Source of the DNA: Acarospora socialis
Lineage: Eukaryota; Ascomycota; Lecanoromycetes; Acarosporales; Acarosporaceae
Direction: 5' to 3'
DNA: 64,000 nucleotides
Assembly (NCBI GenBank): GCA_025617375.2
Contig: JAMYGW020000010.1
Span: 372,001-436,000 of the forward strand
In this document: positions 60,073-64,000 of the stretch, piece after piece
Layout of the letters: every line of letters begins with the position of its first letter
Position numbering within the stretch: position 1 is the first letter of the stretch
Translations under genes and position numbers: made by a program
The notes under the pieces: model-generated
Database searches by the model: none
Told to the model about the DNA's origin: nothing
The model's input: the letters and a program-made list of their open reading frames with translations, nothing else

Positions 60073-62222
60073 CTACGCCGTTCGGATACGACTTGGAAAC
60101 TCACCTCTCCCAAAGAGCGCCCTCTTGCTCCAGTCCATCGCCAGCAGGATCCTCGTCCTCAGGCTGACGCTCTCTGCAAAGTACACACTGCGCCAAAGGT
60201 AGACGGCTAACAGTCCACCCGAGAAACTCAACCCGTTGATATCGAACACAGCCGCGTTACCGATGTACGCCAGACTTCCAAGGTGTTTGTATTCGAATGC
60301 CTTGTAGATGGCCTCATCGAGGTCGCCATAGTCGACCTCGTTGGCCCGAAGACCTGGGGCCGCCAGAGCCATCTTGTTAAATTTGCGACCAAGGTATTTG
60401 CCTTGTTGGTCAGCGCGCTGCGCGGTGGCAGGAAGGGAGGTCAGTTTGGAGTCGATCTGGAGAAGGAGTTCGCGGAGCTCGCCGAAATCGAGTCTACCAC
60501 TCTTATCCTTGTCGTACTGCTCGAATAACTTGTCGAGTCGCCTAAGATGATCACTGGCTTGTGGAAAGCGTTTCTTGACCCGCTGGGCTACTCCTTGCCA
60601 TTCCTTGAAGGTGATGCGCATCTTCTCCGGGTCCCTGCCTTTCTCCCAGGCAAGATTGCGGAGAAAGTGGACCAGATGGTCAGCCACATTGTTCTGAACG
60701 GTCGAACAGTCACCAATGGCGTACACATCCCCAAGAGGTGTACCATTGAGACGAAGATGTGAATCGGTTTCAAGTGCATGTTTGTTGGTTTGCACTTCCA
60801 GTTTGTCGGAGATGCGCTGGCAGAATTCGCTTTGGGCTACCCCAGTTGACCACAAACAGAAGCCCATAGGCAATTCTTTGGTCACACTCTCCCCATGCTC
60901 ATCCTTCTGTGAAAAAAGAATCTTATCTGGTCGGACCTCCTTCACCCTTGAGTTTGTGAGAACCTCGACTTGGTCATGGGCGAATCGCGCTTCTGCATAT
61001 CTTGAGAGCGCCTCATCATAAGTGTTGAGAATGTGACCCCTGCTCTGTATAAGATGTACTGAAATCTCGTTCCTTAGGATCTTAGGGAATGAACGCCCCA
61101 GATCCTCGTTGAGCATATCAAAGAGTTCAGCCGCAAATTCTACCCCGGTTGGTCCTCCGCCAGAGACAACAAATGACAGCAGTCGCCGCCGCTCTTCGTC
61201 AGCTGTGGTCGGTAAACAAGCTTTCTCGAGATTTTGCAGGATTTTCGTTCTAATTTTGCGGGCGTCATCTGTCGACTTGAGGAAGTTACAGTTCTCGAGG
61301 CCTTTCACGCCATGAGGATTGGAAATAGAGCCTGGTGAACGCCGTCAGTAACAGCTCTCTGGAACAAGGACAACTAGACCGTACCAACACCAATGACCAA
61401 CTTGTCGTATGGTAGATAGAAATGCCTCTTGACTCCATTCGAGTCCGTTTGCGAAACTTCCACTAGTTTCTCCGAAAACTCCACCTCTTCTGCCTCTGCC
61501 AGCAAGTAGTGTCCGCTAACCCTTTGCACGATACGCCTAATCGGTTCAACCAGTGACCTCAGCTCAAGCGTGCCTACAGTGGCTGATGGCAACATCGGCG
61601 TGAACAGGAAGTAGGGACAAGGCGATACAACCGTAACGTGATAATCACCAGGGACGAGGGTGTTCAACAACGCAACGCTTCCCCATCCACTCCCAAGAAT
61701 TACCAACTTTGGTTTGTCCCTCTGCTTCGTCATCTCCGGGCCGTCATCATCGTCAACCAGCACTTCTGCAATAGGCAGATTCTTCGGTCCGCCGCGGCGC
61801 GGATTGAGCGCTTTCTCGGAAACAGGTATGTCCGAGTACGAGAGGTCTTCACGATAGGTCGAGGCATCGTAGACAAAGAAGGCCAGCACGATACCGCCAC
61901 TGACAAGGATGAAAGCGCCGGTATACGCAAAGGCTCGGTAGAAGAAGCGGAAGACAGGGCCACGTTGTTGAGGTAGAGGTTTGGTGGAGATCGACCGGAG
62001 AAGGTGACTTAGACGTGGATGCTGTTGGGTTGTATTGGGTCGGTGGGTGAACTCAATGGCCAAGCACCTTCGCCTGGGTGTATGATATGTCCGGAAGACC
62101 CCATCCTTAGCAAACTTGGGCGTCCATTGATTTCGCAGTGAAGGTGGACGCGCAAATGACGAACGCAGCTGGAAACGAGCAGACACGGCCGCGAAGCGCG
62201 GGAAGCATGATGGCTGTATCAT
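60073..62222 (-). CDS. External alternative NADH:ubiquinone oxidoreductase with EF-hand (two exons)
   Basis: Minus-strand exons 62222-61385 and 61331-60073 give 698 residues. Type-2 NADH dehydrogenases pass electrons from NADH to ubiquinone without pumping protons. The long basic presequence (MIQPSCFPRFAAVSARFQLR), a membrane segment (YTGAFILVSGGIVLAFFVYD) and an inserted EF-hand (YDKDKSGRLDFGELRELL) match the calcium-regulated outward-facing enzyme of Neurospora (NDE-1 type). Two dinucleotide-binding folds are visible: KLVILGSGWGSVALLNTL (FAD) and LLSFVVSGGGPTGVEFAAEL (NADH). A conserved VYAIGDCSTV closes the FAD domain. The 53-nt intron (GTACGG...ACCAG) joins VIGVG and SISNPHGVKGL. The C-terminal YIGNAAVFDINGLSFSGG is the usual membrane-association region. 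Confidence 0.93.
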
Positions 62223-62963
62223 TGTAGCTGGACCCTATCTGACAGAGAGTTGCCCATGGGAGGTATGGGAACGGTCAATTCGTTCTGCGCAGGTGGAAAT
62301 CAGTCAACAAGCATGCAACTGCTACTGCACATCAACTTGGGCGGCGAAGATACGGTATGGTCAGGTTCTAGGTGAAATTTGTAGGTGACTTGGAGATGCG
62401 GCACTAACAAAATAAACATTGACGTAACGATACCTTATATACGATCATTGATAGACAGGAACGGGTCGCTTCACAATCTCGTCGATCGTCCCTGCTACAT
62501 ACATATTGAGCAATCCATTTACGAAGCCGATCGACTCTCCATAGCACTGGTACAAAATCCTTCATGGCACATAAGATTGCATGTTAAGCAGATGGTTACC
62601 TATGTACATTGCCTTATTAAAGCTATCAGATCTTTCGCTACAAAACGGATCAGAGGAGCAATCCGACACGTAGCAGCCTATGCGTCGCAAAGGCAAAGAG
62701 GAATATTTTCATACTCCTTAGGGTAGATACCTCCCATAATTCCAATAACCAGGAGCGATCCATCCTGTTTTGATGCCAGACTTTGGGACAAGCTCCAACA
62801 GCGCCACGCTAACTGCAGAATATGCGGTCTCAACTCCAAACACCGTGGTACAACCGTAAGAAACGACCAGGCTTAACCTAAGGTCAACTAGGCATATCTC
62901 TTCTCAGTACCAGCCTCTCCCCAGACTGGCTGCACGGTTAATCCTCCCAACGACACGTGATCA
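62223..62963. other. Intergenic, SCC2 3' end to NADH dehydrogenase gene
   Basis: A 741-bp region with the NADH dehydrogenase promoter and the 3' region of the cohesin-loader gene. The plus-strand frame at 62,385-62,726 has no ATG at its start and no domain. Nothing else seen. Confidence 0.45.
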
Positions 62964-64000
62964 TCAACGTCCTCTCTGCTTCTTAGGTGTCTCACTTCCA
63001 TTGGCCCTCGTATTCTTCCTCTTTGGCATACTGGACTCCTGACCTGGGAACCTCTGCGACACTCCGTCGTACGCAGGACTGGGTGAATGGAACCGTCCCG
63101 GATCCTCACCAGCATCACCGTCGGGAACCCTGATCTCATCATCGATAGCTAGACGCTCGAGGAACTCCTTACATCGACGCATCATGGCATCACGGCTTGA
63201 AAGACCAGTCATAATCTCCGAGATCTCCCCCCAGAGCCAGTCGCCCGTAATGCTGTTCACTCTGCTTGGTGCCTTGTTGAGATCTTTGATAATGTGTTTG
63301 CCCTTGCTTTCACGGCGTTGTTGGCCGGGGCCGAGACCGAAAGCACGCTGAAGGAACGTTTTTGCTCCCATCAACATTGATAGAATTACCGACGCAGATG
63401 CAAGCTGCTTTAGCCGTCCGAGACCAATCGTTTCATTTTGCAGCGTTGTCGAGTCCGCTAACTGTCCGATTTTGATTCCATTGGAGTCTGTTTCTACCTT
63501 GAACAATTCAGCCTCAATGGCATGTGCAACACCTGCCCCAGTTCCAGTGATGACATGTTCCATGCAAGAAATGGTGTGTAATAGCTCGTCGACCCGCCCG
63601 TACTCGAAGAATGCTAGATTCTCGACTATAAACCTGGCAAACTCTACCTGCGCCGGTGGTTCGGCAGAGACATCCAGCTTGTTGAGATCAAAATCGACTT
63701 TGGCGCACAGATTTTTGAGAAACTTCTTTTGAAATTTGCCCTTGCCTATCCTGATAACCTCAAATAACGAGTGAAGCTTCGCAACATACAGCTTCGAAGT
63801 TGCACCGCGCGGGTCTCTCACGATATCCCGCTGATAGACGAATGCCTCTTGGACTGCCTTCATGTACTCTTTCTCGAAGAAGGTCTCGTACTGTTGGTGC
63901 AGTCTGCGATATTCTTTGAAAGCGGTGTCTGCAATCAATCTGTTGTTTGACGTCCCAAGGGCTACAAGAGCTAGACCACACTCTTTCGGGTGAGTTACTC
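62964..64000 (-). CDS. SCC2: Cohesin loader Scc2/Mis4/Nipped-B, C-terminal part (runs off the window)
   Basis: Open to the window edge; the 5' part lies beyond 64,000, leaving about 345 C-terminal residues. With Scc4, Scc2 loads cohesin onto chromosomes. Recognisable C-terminal segments are THPKECGLALVALGTSNN at the edge, FEKEYMKAVQEAFVYQRDIV, LHSLFEVIRIGKGKFQKKFL, PPAQVEFARFIVENLAFFEY and GRVDELLHTISCMEHVI, in the order seen in fungal Scc2. The end is Ser/Pro-rich and basic (PKRKNTRANGSETPKKQRGR), a likely nuclear localisation signal. No intron is visible in this part. Confidence 0.88.
   Translation of the reverse strand, partial: VTHPKECGLALVALGTSNNRLIADTAFKEYRRLHQQYETFFEKEYMKAVQEAFVYQRDIVRDPRGATSKLYVAKLHSLFEVIRIGKGKFQKKFLKNLCAKVDFDLNKLDVSAEPPAQVEFARFIVENLAFFEYGRVDELLHTISCMEHVITGTGAGVAHAIEAELFKVETDSNGIKIGQLADSTTLQNETIGLGRLKQLASASVILSMLMGAKTFLQRAFGLGPGQQRRESKGKHIIKDLNKAPSRVNSITGDWLWGEISEIMTGLSSRDAMMRRCKEFLERLAIDDEIRVPDGDAGEDPGRFHSPSPAYDGVSQRFPGQESSMPKRKNTRANGSETPKKQRGR

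Noticed and set aside
62385-62726. A 113-codon plus-strand frame upstream of the NADH dehydrogenase gene
   Set aside because: It has a non-ATG start, no domain, and lies in the expected promoter.
1-64000. tRNA, rRNA and CRISPR arrays
   Set aside because: I searched by eye for tRNA B-box-like GGTTCGANTC words and for regularly spaced repeats and found none in a credible context. A covariance-model scan would settle tRNAs.

Overview
The window is nuclear DNA of a filamentous ascomycete (Pezizomycotina, probably Dothideomycetes). The evidence is 44-100 nt GT-AG introns with CTAAC/CTAAT-like branch sites, fungal-specific protein architectures (Sec1, Ump1, Suv3, Urb1, EF-hand external NADH dehydrogenase, 2EXR/F-box-like family), AGGTA-rich intergenic DNA, and an AT-rich island made of mutated transposons. 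The class assignment is inference.

Left gene-rich arm (1-34.6 kb), in order: a PPR mitochondrial protein (-), divergent from phosphomevalonate kinase ERG8 (+); a prenylated UBL3/MUB-type ubiquitin-fold protein (+), convergent with the proteasome assembly factor UMP1 (-); a membrane-anchored short-chain dehydrogenase (-), divergent from a G-patch protein (+); SEC1 (-, 8 exons), divergent from mitochondrial helicase SUV3 (+); an intergenic stretch with a 373-bp inverted-repeat MITE; PRP22 (+); a 2EXR/F-box-like protein with an acidic tail (-); an eIF4E-binding protein of the 4E-T/Eap1 kind (-); and URB1/NPA1 (-).

Central island (34,654-59,686). This is one 25-kb block bounded by long inverted repeats and a 6-bp target duplication (CGGGTA). 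The outer element is about 5.4 kb, holds an integrase-like remnant and is a fossil. It was entered by a Ty3-type LTR retrotransposon (A, + strand, target duplication AAGTT), which in turn holds three further copies of the same family on the minus strand (C, B, D). B lies inside C with target duplication AACAG. All copies are broken in many places. The island almost lacks CpG; CC/GG are depleted most in the outermost layer, so the mutation process looks CpG-directed rather than the usual CpA-directed RIP. Each Ty3 copy also carries a Cys-rich, coiled-coil reading frame antisense to its own genes, between integrase and the 3' LTR. The island begins only 71 bp upstream of the URB1 start codon.

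Right arm (59.7-64 kb): external calcium-binding NADH dehydrogenase (-) and the C-terminal part of the cohesin loader SCC2/MIS4 (-), which runs off the window.

The host genes are housekeeping genes for mitochondrial expression, sterol synthesis, proteasome assembly, exocytosis, splicing, translation control, ribosome assembly, respiration and cohesion. They show no sign of being a functional cluster. Exon limits were set by reading splice signals and protein conservation by eye.
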